From the NCBI GenBank assembly GCA_905182985.1, contig CAJJDN010000129.1:103369-167368 (forward strand): a stretch of 64,000 nucleotides of DNA, read 5' to 3'. This DNA is from Paramecium sonneborni. Lineage: Eukaryota; Ciliophora; Oligohymenophorea; Peniculida; Parameciidae. The notes beneath the pieces are model-generated. The model was not told the DNA's origin, ran no database searches, and was given only the letters and a program-made list of their open reading frames with translations. Shown piece after piece: positions 25,699 to 38,021 of the stretch; the first letter of the stretch is position 1, and each line of letters begins with the position of its first letter. The position numbers and the translations under genes were made by a program.

Positions 25699-26237
25699 AA
25701 TATTTATATTTAATCTTAATAATCAGACAATCTGAAGTTCTTTATTAAATATAAGATATTTACAAAAATAGTTATTGAATACAATATAAAAATAACCTGT
25801 ATAAAGTTTACAAATATTGCAACTAGTTCTATTGAATTATATTGTTCTGTTTTTAATGATTATTTTATGATTTGCATTTAGAATTAACTTATAAGTTTCA
25901 TGAGAAAATTAATATATATTAATGTTCAAATTTTTGTAAATACAATTATTAATTAAAATCAACTTGAACATAAGTTTATGAGTTTAATTACTTTTCAAAG
26001 ATAAGATTAATGTTATTTGATTAATAAATCATTCTCAAAAATATTTATATATATATATTTAAAATTAATCTTAGAAAGTTGAAATTATAATTAAAATCTT
26101 TTTGATTTTATCAAATTGAATTATCTAAAATAAATAATGAATTTAGAATAATCTAATCGTAATTTAGAGGATAAGTTTTTGGAAACTTAAATATTGTATT
26201 AATTATTCGTATAAAAAATTTATCATAAATAATAAAA
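25699..26237. other. intergenic spacer
   Basis: AT-rich region between two divergent kinase genes; no coding frame or structure supported. Confidence 0.5.
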
Positions 26238-27336
26238 ATGGAAGCATATTAATTTTTGGACAATATAGGAAAAGGATCATTTGCAAAAGTATATAAAGTT
26301 CTAAGGAAAACAGATTAAAAGATATTTGTTGCTAAAGAGATGGAATATGGTAGGATGAGTGAGAAAGAGAAATAACAATTAGTAATTTTAAATTTAAATT
26401 TCAAAATAGGTAAACGAAGTTAATATTTTAAGAGAACTCAAACATCCAAATATAATAAAATACTATGATCGCATTGTTGATAAATAGACATAAAAGCTAT
26501 ATATAATAATGGAACATTGTGAAGGAGGTGATTTGGCTTAATTTTTAAAGAAATTAAGAAAGGATAAAGAATATTTACCAGAAGAGTCAGTTTGGAAAAT
26601 ATTCTCTTAAATAGTTTAGGCTTTATGTGAAATACATAAAAGACAAAATAAAATATTACATAGAGACATAAAGCCAGCAAATATATTTTTAGATAAAACT
26701 GTAAAGTTAGGAGATTTTGGTTTGGCAAGAATGTTAAATATAAATAGTGAGTTTGCTCATACTTAAGTAGGGACTCCATATTATATGAGTCCAGAATTAA
26801 TAGAAGATCATAAATATAATGAGAAATCTGATATTTGGGCTTGTGGTTGTTTATTGTATGAAATGTGTTCATTATAACCACCATTTTAAGCCTAAAATTA
26901 TTTAGCATTAGCTATGAAAATCAAATAAGCATAATATGAGAATATTCCATAATAATATACAGCTGAGATGAAACGTGTAATAAGTTGGTGTTTGAGTGTG
27001 AATTAAGATTAGAGACCAAGTGTAGATGATCTATTGAATTTACCTAGAATTTCTATTCGTTTGAGAGAAAAAAGATTAAAAGAAAACTCATAATTACTTT
27101 AATAAAGAGAAGAGGATTTAAAAAAAAAATAGTAATACTTAAACGAATATGAATAAAAATTAAAAGAATTAGATTCTCAAAAAAATAAAGAAAATATTTC
27201 AAATTGGTAAAAAGGTTATAAAAAGAGTAATGATCGATCAGAAAATTCTTTAACTACAGAATAAGACTCTGATTATAAAGAATCTACATTAGAAAAATTG
27301 ATGTAATGTAGAAGATCATTTTAATTCAAATAATGA
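26238..27336 (+). CDS. NEK-family (NIMA-related) Ser/Thr kinase
   Basis: ATG 26238, TGA 27334-27336, one 28-nt intron at 26382-26409, exact frame (356 aa). The kinase domain occupies ~1-265: [106 protein letters not shown] and [10 protein letters not shown] are typical of NEK1/2-type kinases. A coiled-coil-like tail of ~90 residues ([19 protein letters not shown]) follows, as in NEK2. NEKs act on basal bodies, cilia and mitosis, and ciliates have many. All catalytic residues are present. Confidence 0.9.
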
Positions 27337-27439
27337 ACTTTTATTGTTTTTTTTTTTCATAATTTTCTTTATTTTGATTGGAGAATTTAACAGATTAATA
27401 GCTATTAAATTCAAAAATATTATTTATTTAAATTATTTT

Positions 27440-28090
27440 ATGGAATCCTCTGAACTATTGAAATATTAACTTAATGTCATGAATGATGAATAAAAATGCA
27501 GTGGTTTTAATGCTTATTTAAATGAATAATTATTCTAATCAAATCAGAAAAAAAAGAGTCTTGAATAATAAGAAAAAATAATTTAATAATGGAATAAATT
27601 ATCTTCAGATGAAAAGAAAGAATTTTAAGATAAGGAAGAAGAAATTAGAGAACATATTTAAAAAGAAAAAAAGGAAAAATCAGAAAAATCAAAAAAATCA
27701 CATAAGAATCATCATAATAAAAATAAGGATCAAGATGAAGAAATGGAAAATATTTAAAAAAGTGTTTAGAAAATGAAAATTAACGAAGAAAAACATCATT
27801 AAAAAAAAAAATAACATGATGAAAAAGAAGATTTACATGAAGAAAAGGAAAAATGTTCAGATGATGAAAAGGAAGATGATCATAAAAAATAAAGTGGAAA
27901 TCATTCTAAAAAAGCAAAATAAAAATCGAATGAAGATGATGAAGAATGTGATGAAGAAAATTAAGATAAAGTTAATGAAGATGGTGAACATAAAACAAAT
28001 AAAAAATATAAAACTAGATCAAGCAGATCAGGATGTAGATCTGGATAAAAATCAGGATAAAGATCAGGATGTGGAAAAAGAAAAATGTGA
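27440..28090 (+). CDS. HMG-box-like protein with long acidic/basic tail
   Basis: Intronless, 216 aa, ATG 27440, TGA 28088-28090. Residues ~15-75 (SGFNAYLNEQLF, then QQWNKLSSDEKKEFQDKEEE) match the helix 1 and helix 2/3 pattern of HMG boxes: W-x-x-L-x-x-x-E-K-x-x-F. The rest is an almost continuous run of Lys, Glu, Asp, His and Gln, ending in an Arg/Ser/Gly segment (KTRSSRSGCRSGQKSGQRSG). The composition fits a chromatin protein with a charged tail. The box is short and only partly conserved, so the assignment is moderate. Confidence 0.6.
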
Positions 28091-28356
28091 TTTGAATTAA
28101 ATTTAAATCTTCATATTATTAAAATTTTTTTTTAAGAACCAACATATTATAAATATTCTTATGTAAAATACATAATGAATTTCTTATCAAAATTTGAATT
28201 TTCATATTAATTATTCTAATATGAATGAAATTTACATAAATTAGAGAATAATAATAAAAATTTAATTAAAAGAATATAAACTAAATTAAATAGAATTACT
28301 AGTTGTATATTCATTATTATTAACATTCTATTATTAACTAATATTAATTAGAATTT

Positions 28357-29828
28357 TCATTGTTTATTTGAAATTACCATTACAGAAGTTGTTCTTTTTG
28401 CTCTTCTATCTAATGGCTCTAATTTTATTTATGAAATTTTTCGTTTATCTTTTAATGCAGGATATCCTAACATAATTTCTGCATATTCTCGAGAAGCTTA
28501 TGAAAAGTTCATGGTACTTCTCTTAGGTTTTTAAGGACTTAATTAAACGAGAGAGCTTTCATTAGATTTATAAGCTTATTCATAAAAATTTGATAATTTC
28601 TATATATAATTTTAAGATTTACTTGCAATTTTTTATTTTTTTAATAGAATGTAACATTTTGAAGACTCTAAGGTGTATTTTCCTCAGAATAATCAATTTT
28701 AACTATTTTTTTTAAAGTATTTGAGCTTGAAATAGAAGGAGATTCAATTTTGAGAGGAGACTATATTTATCCAATAATATATTGGACTTATTTAATATGG
28801 AAACCTTGTTAACCTAAAATGTATCCATAAGAGAATTTAGGAATTTTTAATTCTTGAATAAATATCAGCAATTTAATTATCTAAGTCTAAATAATCTAAA
28901 TACATTCATAAATTTGTTTTTGCAATCAAATAATTTAAATTATTCAAAAAGACTTAAAGGCATACTATCTTATTTAGTAAGCCAAGGATGTTACAAAGCT
29001 TGACTAGCTGTATAACGATCAGTAGTATCTAATTTTAATAGACGAATAAGTAAATCTTTGGCCTATAAAGAGATTTGTTTTTTAAAATATAAAGGTTTTT
29101 CTAATACATTTTAAAGGTATTATTGCTTTGTTGAATCTTATATATAGAAAGGATGAATTCCCTAAAGTAATTGATACATAATAATTCCAGTAGCCCAAAT
29201 ATCAACTGGCTAATTTATATAAGTCTTATACCTTAGAATATAATTTGTTTTATAAAATTTCAGGAGCCATATATAAATAAGTACCACACTTGCAAGTGGA
29301 GAAATCAAAGCTTTCAAATTAGATACTGAGACCAAAATCAGCAATCTTTGGTATTAAATCTTTGGTTAGTAAGATATTATCTAAAGTTTTATAATAATAA
29401 AAAAAAACCAGGTTTAATATCTCGATGAATAACATTATGTTAATGCAGATAACTCAAACCTGCAAGAATAGATTTTATGAATTAGATGCATTACTCTTCA
29501 TTCAAATTTGGATTTGAAACCATATAATTATTTAATGAACCTCCTTCCATATATTCCATTACTAAGAGCTAGGTTGATCTATGTAATGAAAACTGGAATC
29601 AATACCCTCTAATATGTTTCACAATATTTTTATGATTCAAAGATTAAAGCAATTCCTATTCTTCATCTGTATTTAGAACCTTTAGTAAAATTTAACAAAT
29701 ACTTTGACAGCTACAATTTTATTTGTTGTTTAATCAAATGCTTTGTATACTTTTCCAAATGCTCCTTCACCTATTTTTTGTATGTATTCTAATTAATATT
29801 TCGAGAAAAGATGTGTTGTTTCTTTCAT
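28357..29828 (-). CDS. Ser/Thr protein kinase (complete copy)
   Basis: ATG 29828, TGA 28357-28359; five introns (23, 28, 22, 23, 23 nt) leave exactly 451 codons (450 aa). Kinase domain: IGEGAFGKVYKAF, IVAVKV, SLNHKNIVKHIRG, VMEYMEGGSLNNYM, HNVIHRDIKPDN, KIADFGLSI, CGTYLYMAPEIL, PVDIWATGIIMYQLL, LDTTDRYTASQALQHPWL. All catalytic residues are intact. The fold is between STE and CAMK types; I cannot name the subfamily. A ~170-residue Ser/Lys-rich tail ends in KRTTSVMVISNKQ. The first 1012 bases of this gene are shown again after the N gap (29941-30952), identical. Confidence 0.85.
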
Positions 29829-29939
29829 TATAAAATATTAATATTTTAAATAAATTTTATAATTTTTTCAATGAATTAACCAACTGAACCTACAACAAAA
29901 AGAAAATCATTTACTAATTTTATTTTAAGGAATTTTAAT
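28817..29939. repeat. 1123-bp exact duplicate, copy 1
   Basis: Identical to 29941-31063 in the same orientation, separated by a single N at 29940. It contains most of the kinase gene and the first 69 bases of the small plus-strand gene. Identity over the full length, including non-coding bases and introns, with the break exactly at the N, points to unmerged overlapping contig ends. Confidence 0.95.
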
Positions 29940-29940
29940 N
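29940..29940. other. assembly gap (single N)
   Basis: Lone ambiguous base placed exactly between two identical 1123-bp copies; a scaffold join of nominal size. Confidence 0.95.
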
Positions 29941-30952
29941 AAATGTATCCATAAGAGAATTTAGGAATTTTTAATTCTTGAATAAATATCAGCAATTTAA
30001 TTATCTAAGTCTAAATAATCTAAATACATTCATAAATTTGTTTTTGCAATCAAATAATTTAAATTATTCAAAAAGACTTAAAGGCATACTATCTTATTTA
30101 GTAAGCCAAGGATGTTACAAAGCTTGACTAGCTGTATAACGATCAGTAGTATCTAATTTTAATAGACGAATAAGTAAATCTTTGGCCTATAAAGAGATTT
30201 GTTTTTTAAAATATAAAGGTTTTTCTAATACATTTTAAAGGTATTATTGCTTTGTTGAATCTTATATATAGAAAGGATGAATTCCCTAAAGTAATTGATA
30301 CATAATAATTCCAGTAGCCCAAATATCAACTGGCTAATTTATATAAGTCTTATACCTTAGAATATAATTTGTTTTATAAAATTTCAGGAGCCATATATAA
30401 ATAAGTACCACACTTGCAAGTGGAGAAATCAAAGCTTTCAAATTAGATACTGAGACCAAAATCAGCAATCTTTGGTATTAAATCTTTGGTTAGTAAGATA
30501 TTATCTAAAGTTTTATAATAATAAAAAAAAACCAGGTTTAATATCTCGATGAATAACATTATGTTAATGCAGATAACTCAAACCTGCAAGAATAGATTTT
30601 ATGAATTAGATGCATTACTCTTCATTCAAATTTGGATTTGAAACCATATAATTATTTAATGAACCTCCTTCCATATATTCCATTACTAAGAGCTAGGTTG
30701 ATCTATGTAATGAAAACTGGAATCAATACCCTCTAATATGTTTCACAATATTTTTATGATTCAAAGATTAAAGCAATTCCTATTCTTCATCTGTATTTAG
30801 AACCTTTAGTAAAATTTAACAAATACTTTGACAGCTACAATTTTATTTGTTGTTTAATCAAATGCTTTGTATACTTTTCCAAATGCTCCTTCACCTATTT
30901 TTTGTATGTATTCTAATTAATATTTCGAGAAAAGATGTGTTGTTTCTTTCAT
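29941..30952 (-). pseudogene. 5' part of the same kinase gene, repeated by the assembly
   Basis: Base-for-base the first 1012 bases of the kinase gene at 28357-29828, with start ATG at 30952, broken by the N gap. It lacks the C-terminal coding part. It should not be counted as a second gene or a real pseudogene. Confidence 0.9.
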
Positions 30953-31063
30953 TATAAAATATTAATATTTTAAATAAATTTTATAATTTTTTCAATGAAT
31001 TAACCAACTGAACCTACAACAAAAAGAAAATCATTTACTAATTTTATTTTAAGGAATTTTAAT
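29941..31063. repeat. 1123-bp exact duplicate, copy 2
   Basis: Second copy of 28817-29939. Only this copy is continuous with the downstream sequence (31064 on), and only copy 1 is continuous with the kinase 3' end. Confidence 0.95.
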
Positions 31064-31435
31064 TAATCAAGAAACAAATTATCAGGCAATATAGAATTTA
31101 GGAATTATAAATAGCTTATTTATATATTTTTTCTCAAAAAAAATTGTAAAAATCTTTTCCAAAAATGTGAGAATGAGAAGTTATCTAACTCATATATAAA
31201 CTTACCAACATTTTAAGATGAAACTATTCTTAAAGTAAATAATTTTTTAAAGTTAGAGAAGATAACAATAAAAACATAATTTAATTTAATGTTTTAAGCT
31301 AGAGAAATAAAATAGGATACATAATTAAATATTATCAATTTAATTACAATGATCAAAAAATATGGTAAATGTGAAAATTTGAAATAGGTATTTAGTATTA
31401 AGTTTACCCTACTTAAGCAATCAATCATTTAATGA
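30995..31435 (+). CDS. small hypothetical protein
   Basis: One open frame from ATG 30995 (MNQPTEPTTKRKSF) to TGA 31433-31435, 146 aa without intron. The N-terminus is basic and Thr/Ser-rich; the middle has Cys, Asn and Lys-rich helices (FQKCENEKLSNSYINL), and the end is LKQSII. No family or membrane helix is clear. It starts 42 bp from the divergent kinase start at 30952. The first 69 bases also appear at 29871-29939 because of the assembly duplication. Confidence 0.5.
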
Positions 31436-31536
31436 AGTAAAGTAGATGAAATAAAAATGGATTAAATTTTAAATTCATTTTAAGATTAAGTTTAATAATT
31501 TGGTTAAATCATTAAATATAATAATTTATACATAAT

Positions 31537-32791
31537 TCATTTAAGCATTTTATTGATAGCCATATTTTTTTCAATATCTTTTTTCATGACTTTAGCAACA
31601 GACATTTCAAAATCTTCTTAAGTAACATGAATTCTTCGTTCTCTAAGTGCAAACATACCAGCTTCTGTACAAACAGCTTTAGATTCAGCTCCAGATGCAC
31701 CTGGCATAACTTCAGCAATTTTTCTTAGATCAATTCCTCTCATAAGATTCATTTTTTTGGAATGAATTTTAAGAATTTCTAATCTAGCATCAACTCCTGG
31801 ATTAGGAAATTCAACTTTTCTATCAATTCTTCCAGGTCTTAATAATGCTGAATCTAAAATATCAATTCTATTAGTAGCCATTATAATTTTAATAGTTTAA
31901 GTAGATTCAAAACCATCAAGCTATATAAATAATAAGAAATTACTTAATTTAATAATTCTAACATAGTTCTTTAAACTTCTGAATCTCCACCTCTTTCTCC
32001 TTCCATTCTAGCACCTCCAATTGAATCTACTTCATCAATAAAGATTAAACATGGAGAATGTTAACGTGCCATAACGAATAATTCTCTAACCATTCTAGCA
32101 CCTTCTCCAATATATTTTTATACTAATTCAGACCCACTTACTCTAATAAATGTACAATCCTATATTTAATCATATCTTTATCATACTGTATGATGTGCTA
32201 TTGCTCTAGCTAATAATGTTTTACCAGTACCAGGTGGTCCATATAATAAAACACCTTTTGGTTATGCTATTCCTAAACTTTCAAATATTTCAGGATGTTT
32301 AATTGGTAACTCAATAACTTCCTTTACTTCCTTTACTTATTAATCTAAACCTCCAATCATATCGTATGTTGAATCAGGCACTTTCTCTACTTTCATCAAT
32401 GAAACTAATGGGTCTACTTTTGTTGGTAAAATCTTATGCAAAACATATGAGTCACTTTTCAAAGCAACTCTAGTATTAGGTTTACAATCCTCGATCTTTA
32501 TACTCTTATCTAATGTAACTACATATTTTCCTTCTGGATTCACTTTAACTAATACTTTATCTTTTCCCATCTATTTAACAACATCACCAACATATGAATG
32601 AGGCTCTTACATTGCTTATAATTCTTCTTTCACTTATCTCACTATAATATAAATTCAAATATACCCAAACTATTTAACTCGTTTCTTTAGGCCTCTTACC
32701 TTTTTACATTTGCTTATTTCTCAGCAATCATAAATTCAAGAAAATCTAATTTCCCTTAGATGTATTACTTTACACTCTACTTTTCACTCAT
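31537..32791 (-). CDS. PSMC5: 26S proteasome regulatory ATPase Rpt6
   Basis: ATG 32791, TGA 31537-31539; introns of 23, 27 and 23 nt leave exactly 394 codons (393 aa). The N-terminal coiled coil (EAQRNELNSLVRQVKEELQ) and the OB-domain [56 protein letters not shown] match Rpt6/PSMC5 closely. The AAA module has Walker [10 protein letters not shown], the pore and Walker B segment with [29 protein letters not shown], sensor-1 [20 protein letters not shown] and an [17 protein letters not shown] helix. Rpt6 is one of six ATPases of the 19S base. Length is normal. Confidence 0.96.
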
Positions 32792-32830
32792 CTTTTATTT
32801 AAAAATTAAATTAGATTAGGATTATTTATC
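32792..32830. promoter_or_regulatory. 39-bp bidirectional intergenic region (Rpt6 / SFT2)
   Basis: Only 39 bases separate the divergent ATG codons of Rpt6 (minus) and SFT2 (plus). Both starts are supported by homology. Promoter elements and both 5' leaders must fit here or inside the neighbouring coding sequence. Confidence 0.7.
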
Positions 32831-33380
32831 ATGTAGTTTTTTGCTGAAGAAGAGTCTTTATTAGGATCACTTGTATCTACTTTTCAACCTAAGTAAATAT
32901 TACTATTATATATAGATAAACTGATGCATCTAAAAATTGGGTTACATTCGCTATTATATTCATAGTAGGATTAATCCTCATTATTATTTCTATTCCATTT
33001 GCTTCTTTTCTTATACTTAATCCTAAACCATTTTGTTTGTTATTCTCAGCTGGCTCATTTGTTATTTTGATATCCATGCTTCAAATTATTCAATTAAAAA
33101 CACTTTTCAATAAACTATCTTCATCTGCTGCTACATTACTCTATTTAGGATCATTAATGGCTTGTCTCTATACAGGAATGTTTTATATTGGATACTTTTA
33201 TACTCTAGCATTATTATCTATTCAAGTAACATCTTCTATTTAATTAAGATTTCAACATTGATATATTTAACAGTATCCCTTTTCCCAGGTGGTAAATCAG
33301 GTATGCATGCTGCATTTTAATTATTCAAATAACAAATCAAAAGAATGATTCTAAATGAAAAATCCTTTTTACCATTGTGA
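32831..33380 (+). CDS. SFT2: SFT2-like vesicle transport membrane protein
   Basis: ATG 32831, TGA 33378-33380; two 23-nt introns leave exactly 168 codons (167 aa). Four hydrophobic helices: WVTFAIIFIVGLILIIIS, FCLLFSAGSFVILISML, AATLLYLGSLMACLYTGM, and FYTLALLSIQISTLIYLTV. The motif FLILNPKPFCLLFSAGS, with LGS between the helices, and the FPGGKSGM end correspond to the SFT2 family (IPGG end). Yeast Sft2p and animal SFT2D proteins sit in Golgi/endosomal membranes and support retrograde fusion with syntaxins. It lies in the same window as a syntaxin-16-like gene, though not adjacent. Confidence 0.9.
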
Positions 33381-33697
33381 ATTCTACATATATATATTAT
33401 ATTTTCATGTAATCCCAATATATTATGTCTCTTATTATATTTTATCTTATTTTTTAATCCTAAATTATTTAGAGTTATATTTTAGATATTCTATTTATCA
33501 ATCATCAATATATTGTTATTTTATAATTTACTTTTAATGCATAAAATTTAATATATTAATGAATCTATTCTTATTTAGAATATATATTTTTTTATATTTA
33601 TTTATACATTTATAGTAAAGAGTTCAAAAACTAAATTTGGTTCCATTTATTTATTAATAGCATTTCATAAATTAAATTTGAATTAATATAACAATAT
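33381..33697. other. intergenic spacer
   Basis: AT-rich spacer between SFT2 and the cyclin gene; a 60-codon Tyr/Ile-rich frame in it looks random. Confidence 0.5.
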
Positions 33698-35546
33698 ATG
33701 TAAAAGAAGCAACTTTAGATTATTGGATTTAAGTATGTATAATATAATAAGCAAGTTAGTCATCCTAAATGTCTTACTCAAAGTAGATCTCCAAAATACT
33801 AAGCAAAACCTATTGAACCCTAAATGATTAAATAAATCACTTAATTGATTAAAAGCTCAAAAGATAGACACACTGAAAGACAATACAAACCTTTAGAGAA
33901 ATCAAAACCAAATAAAATTAATCAACCTTAAACCACATCAAGACCAACAGATAGCAGAGATATTTCAATTACCTTTCATTAATTGCTGTAAGAATTTAGA
34001 AATCACAATAAACAGAATAAAGAAAATTCATTTAATAATATAAACAAGCCATCTTAAAAAGTTAGATAAATTAGTTTTCCTAATACAGTTCTACTTAGCA
34101 ATACAAATAGTAGAACACGTATCAAAGATAGTATGTATTTGAATTAAGGAGATTGTAATGACAAATTAACTTAGAAAATACTTTCTATAGCTTAAACATC
34201 ATAAATTTAAAATAATTATAAATTAGAATATGGAGTATTCGAAGATATATGTCGTTGTTCTTAAGAATATAAAAACTTATTAAATGAAGTGAAAGATTAA
34301 TTAAAAGATAATCATACTCATTTCAGAAAAAGCTCTTAAAGATGTGTATCTGCAGATATATAATTACTATCTAAAAATTCAATTTCTAAATCAAGATCCT
34401 CTTCAATAGATTAAAAAGAATCTAAATTTTTAGGTTCTACTTAAGCAAATTCAAATCCTAAAGAATTTGATTTAACTTGTGATGAAAATGAAATAGTTAT
34501 TAATAATATAAATTTAGAGGAAAGAATCAAAACAGAACCTGATCCTTTAATTCAATAAGAAAGAGAGTATCTAACAGATCCATACTATTTAACTGAATAG
34601 AATGAAATTAATTAACTTATGAGAGCTATTCTTCTCGATTGGATGATGGAAGTAGCGATGGAATTTAGATTAAAAAGATAGACTTTCCATCTATCAATAT
34701 TTTACTTAGATTAATTTCTATCCAAAAAATTAGCTAATAAATAAAATTTATAATTAATTGGTTTAACCAGTCTATTAATAGCAAATAAAGTAGAAGAAGT
34801 CATCCCTATAGGAATAAAATAATTTGAAAAAGCTGCCAATTATGGCTACACAAAAGATGAAATATTAAATATGGAATTGAACATTCTGTTTGTAATCATT
34901 TTTATTTATTTATTTCAGACTTTGAAATGGCATGTAAATCCTCCTTCTTATACTTATTGGATCAACTGGTTTACAGATTAATGGGATATTTACGCTGAAA
35001 ATTATGGTTTAAATATATAATTTAGAAAACCAAATGAAGAATCTTATTAATGTAATTCTATTTTAATTAAAAGTATTTAGAAAGCTATGTTAATTGGTAG
35101 ATTGTACATTAATGGATATATAAACTTTGTAGTATATGCCAAGAACTATTGTTGCATCATTCATGTACTTGATCATTTCTTTTTAACTAAATGTTTATGA
35201 TCTAGATATGCTTGAAATAATGTCTTAAACATCGATGTTTCTATTAAATAGTATTACTATTCAATTATCATTTAGAGGAAAATTAATTTAACATTATTTT
35301 CGGACAATTCGTATAGACTACTTTTGGATTTGCCTTACAAGATATCTTACCTGCCATTTAATATGCTGTTGGTTTCTATGAACTCAAAATTAATTATGAA
35401 ACTCCACCTGGAGTTGTACATCTATCGAATACAGCACTAGAAGTAATTATATATCATATTCATAGTCAAACTATGAAGAATTTCTTTCATTTCAATGCTA
35501 TTCTAAAACATTACTTGAATTTATTAGAAACAAGTCAAGAGATTGA
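33698..35546 (+). CDS. cyclin (A/B/E-type cyclin box)
   Basis: ATG 33698, TGA 35544-35546; introns of 27, 28, 25 and 23 nt leave exactly 582 codons (581 aa). The first ~280 residues are a Ser/Gln/Asn-rich, likely disordered leader. The cyclin N-box begins near 305: LMRAILLDWMMEVAMEFRLK, TFHLSIFYLDQFLS, LIGLTSLLIANKVEEVIP, YTKDEILNMELNIL, TLKWHVNPPSY. MRAILLDWMMEV (MRxxLxDW) is the hallmark for CDK-binding cyclins, and LKWHVNPPSYTYWINW resembles cyclin E. The C-box is weaker (YMPRTIVASFMYLI). Role: CDK activation, inferred from the family. No classic D-box was identified with confidence. Confidence 0.9.
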
Positions 35547-35672
35547 AATATTTAATGAATTTATTTATCTAATTTATTAATTACCAATTCTAATAAATTA
35601 TTTAAAAATCAAAAAAAAATAAAATAAATAAAATCTATTATATAAATTTTATGTAATTATTTATGATCTAAT

Positions 35673-38021
35673 TCATTTAGACAACTATTTATAGTTCTTT
35701 TTTTCGTGAGCTCTTAATTCATGAGGGGACATTCCAATCTTCAATTTTAGATCTCGAAATGTTGAATCTGCAAAATATTATTTATATCTTTTTATATATT
35801 TAGCTTATTCTCGATTTAATTTCTATTCGCATCTAAAACAATAAAAAAATAAATTCTGTGCATCTTCGACAGTGCTTAAAAATCCTAAACATTTTAGATG
35901 GTACCATTCTGAACAAATTTCACACTCTAAAATAATTAAAAAATTTAATACACATCATTTCTTCATCATTTTATTATTTGCAAATACAATATTATTATTA
36001 AATATTTATTGCCTCTTTTGGTATTTTAATTTTTAGAGAAATATTATTTGACTATCCATTTTATTTTTATTTTTTATGATATTTAAAGAACTTTGGTCTG
36101 GAATAGATAGAATGTCTTTTTCTATTAGGTAATTCTTATATTGAAGACATTTACAATTATATAATTGCATTTCCTTACTTTTTTTTTTTTCTCATTCTCA
36201 TTGCTCTCTAATATAGTATATAGACTTATTCAGAAGAGTATTTTTCATTAGCCAGCTATTTCCAAATTCTATCATTTTCTTCAATATCATATATAGATTG
36301 TCTTTTGTATGGTAATTAAATATCAATGACTTAATTTTGTTCGAAAGTAATTATGAATTTTTCATCCTTATCTAGAATTTCAGCAATTTTTTAAAACAAA
36401 AATTCATTTTCTTATTTTATATCAGCCTCTATTTCTTCTTACTAAGCTTTAAGTTCGAATTTTTGAAATTCAGCATCATTGTTTTTAGGTCTGTTGGCTA
36501 ACTATTATTCTAATTTTTCATATTATTTAAAAAAAGAGTAAATCTCTTCCTTCCATTAATTATGTTAATCTTCAAAAATTCTTTTAATTTTTAATGGTTA
36601 ATGTTTAAAACAATAAATACTATCTGATTCCATATAGATTTATGATCTCCTAGCACATTCAGGATGGAAGGATATGGTACATTTTTATTTTGAGCAAGAT
36701 ACACATGCTCCATTTTTCTTTTGTTTACAAATACTACATAAAGTATTGAATTTTCTTTTGTCAACCTTCATTAAATCTACATCTAACCAAAGAGAACAAG
36801 AAACATGAGTCCAAATCTTTTCAGCTTTAGGAGGTTCACCAATCATACTATCAAGTTGATATTAAAGTATCATAAAATTATAACTTTCTTCACCATCTGG
36901 AGGAGGTTCTAAAATACATCAATCAATTAATTACTTTGCCTATCAACTTTTTAATTGATAGCATATGTATGAAAAGTAGGGTTGATTAATTCAAATATAG
37001 AATCTTTCATATACATTTAAGTTGATCTCATAGCTCCTCCTAATTTAGGACAGAGAGGACATTTCAAAAACTTTCCTTTATTGCCAAAATTTAAACAAAC
37101 ATCACAAATCCAATTGTTAAGTGCATTTTCTAAACCATAACATTTTTAATGAACAACAATTTGGCATTTCTGACAAGAAATAAGAGGATCTTCAGATCTA
37201 ACACCTTAATTGCAGATCTAACAATTATTATATACATTTTATAATTTTCTAGCAGTTCCTGCTAAATTAGAAGATTTAGTCTGATTAATGATTTATTCAT
37301 CGTAATACCTAGAGAGGAATTGGGAAAATAGATTACTTTTGTTAACTTTCAAGGTAAGTAAGATACTAATTTTCAATTTCAGTGAGGCCGACAAGATCTT
37401 TTAGAATATAATCAGGAGGATTTTGGATATTCAAAATAGGCTTTTGTATTTGTAGTGTATCAATTTGAGTATTTACTAAATGTTGGGTATTTAGTAATTA
37501 TTGTTCAAGCAGAGTCTACAATAATTCCAAATCATTTTTGGGTGATAATTCTTTTAACCATCTATCTTAGATTATAGTTTACTATGTTTCTCATTTCCAT
37601 AATGAACCAATCATCAAAGTAAGTGTATGGACGAGCAGGTTCTTCTTGAATTCTTTGGCATTCCTAATTGATTCTAAAGTGTAATGGTGATTGAATACTT
37701 GATGTTTTTAGGATCAGCATCGTTTTGAAAGTATTGTGAGCATATAATAAACCAGTAGGTAATTGGAGTCAGATATTTGATAGGAGTGATTTTTGATGAT
37801 GGTTCCACCCAGTTAATATCATTTAGTCGTTAAACTATTTCAAACAATTATTCATAAGTTTTCCCATTATTAGCTGGATTTTATAGTATTGGCTTATCTT
37901 CCTATTCTTAGGAAATAGGATCTAGAACGTATTACCCCTCTATCTTTTCTCCGTTTTACATATCATCATAGGAGGGAAACATCAGATGCTCTAAATTGTC
38001 GAAGCTGTTGTCCACAGACAT
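35673..38021 (-). CDS. PHD/extended-PHD zinc-finger chromatin protein
   Basis: ATG 38021 (MSVDNSFDNLEHLMF), TGA 35673-35675, about 750-780 aa. A canonical PHD (CNQGVRSEDPLISCQKCQIV, HQKCYGLENALNNWICDVC), a CPLCPKLGGAMRST knuckle, WTHVSCSLWLDVDLM, then CSICKQKKNGACVSCSQNKC and FHPECARRS form the PHD-knuckle-ePHD module of BRPF/JADE/AF10 proteins. These read unmodified histone H3 and recruit acetyltransferases. A Gln/Glu-rich helix follows. Close to the C-terminus is another Cys/His cluster (CEICSEWYHLKCLGF...CFRCE), a second PHD-like finger. No bromodomain or PWWP is visible. Small introns (for example ~35940) were not all placed. Confidence 0.85.

Noticed and set aside
26438..26908. 156-codon minus-strand ORF
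   Set aside because: Lies entirely antisense to the NEK kinase domain; composition is that of a shadow frame.
28817..31063. True tandem gene duplication or mobile element
   Set aside because: Complete identity, no terminal repeats or target-site duplication, and a break exactly at the N favour an assembly artefact.
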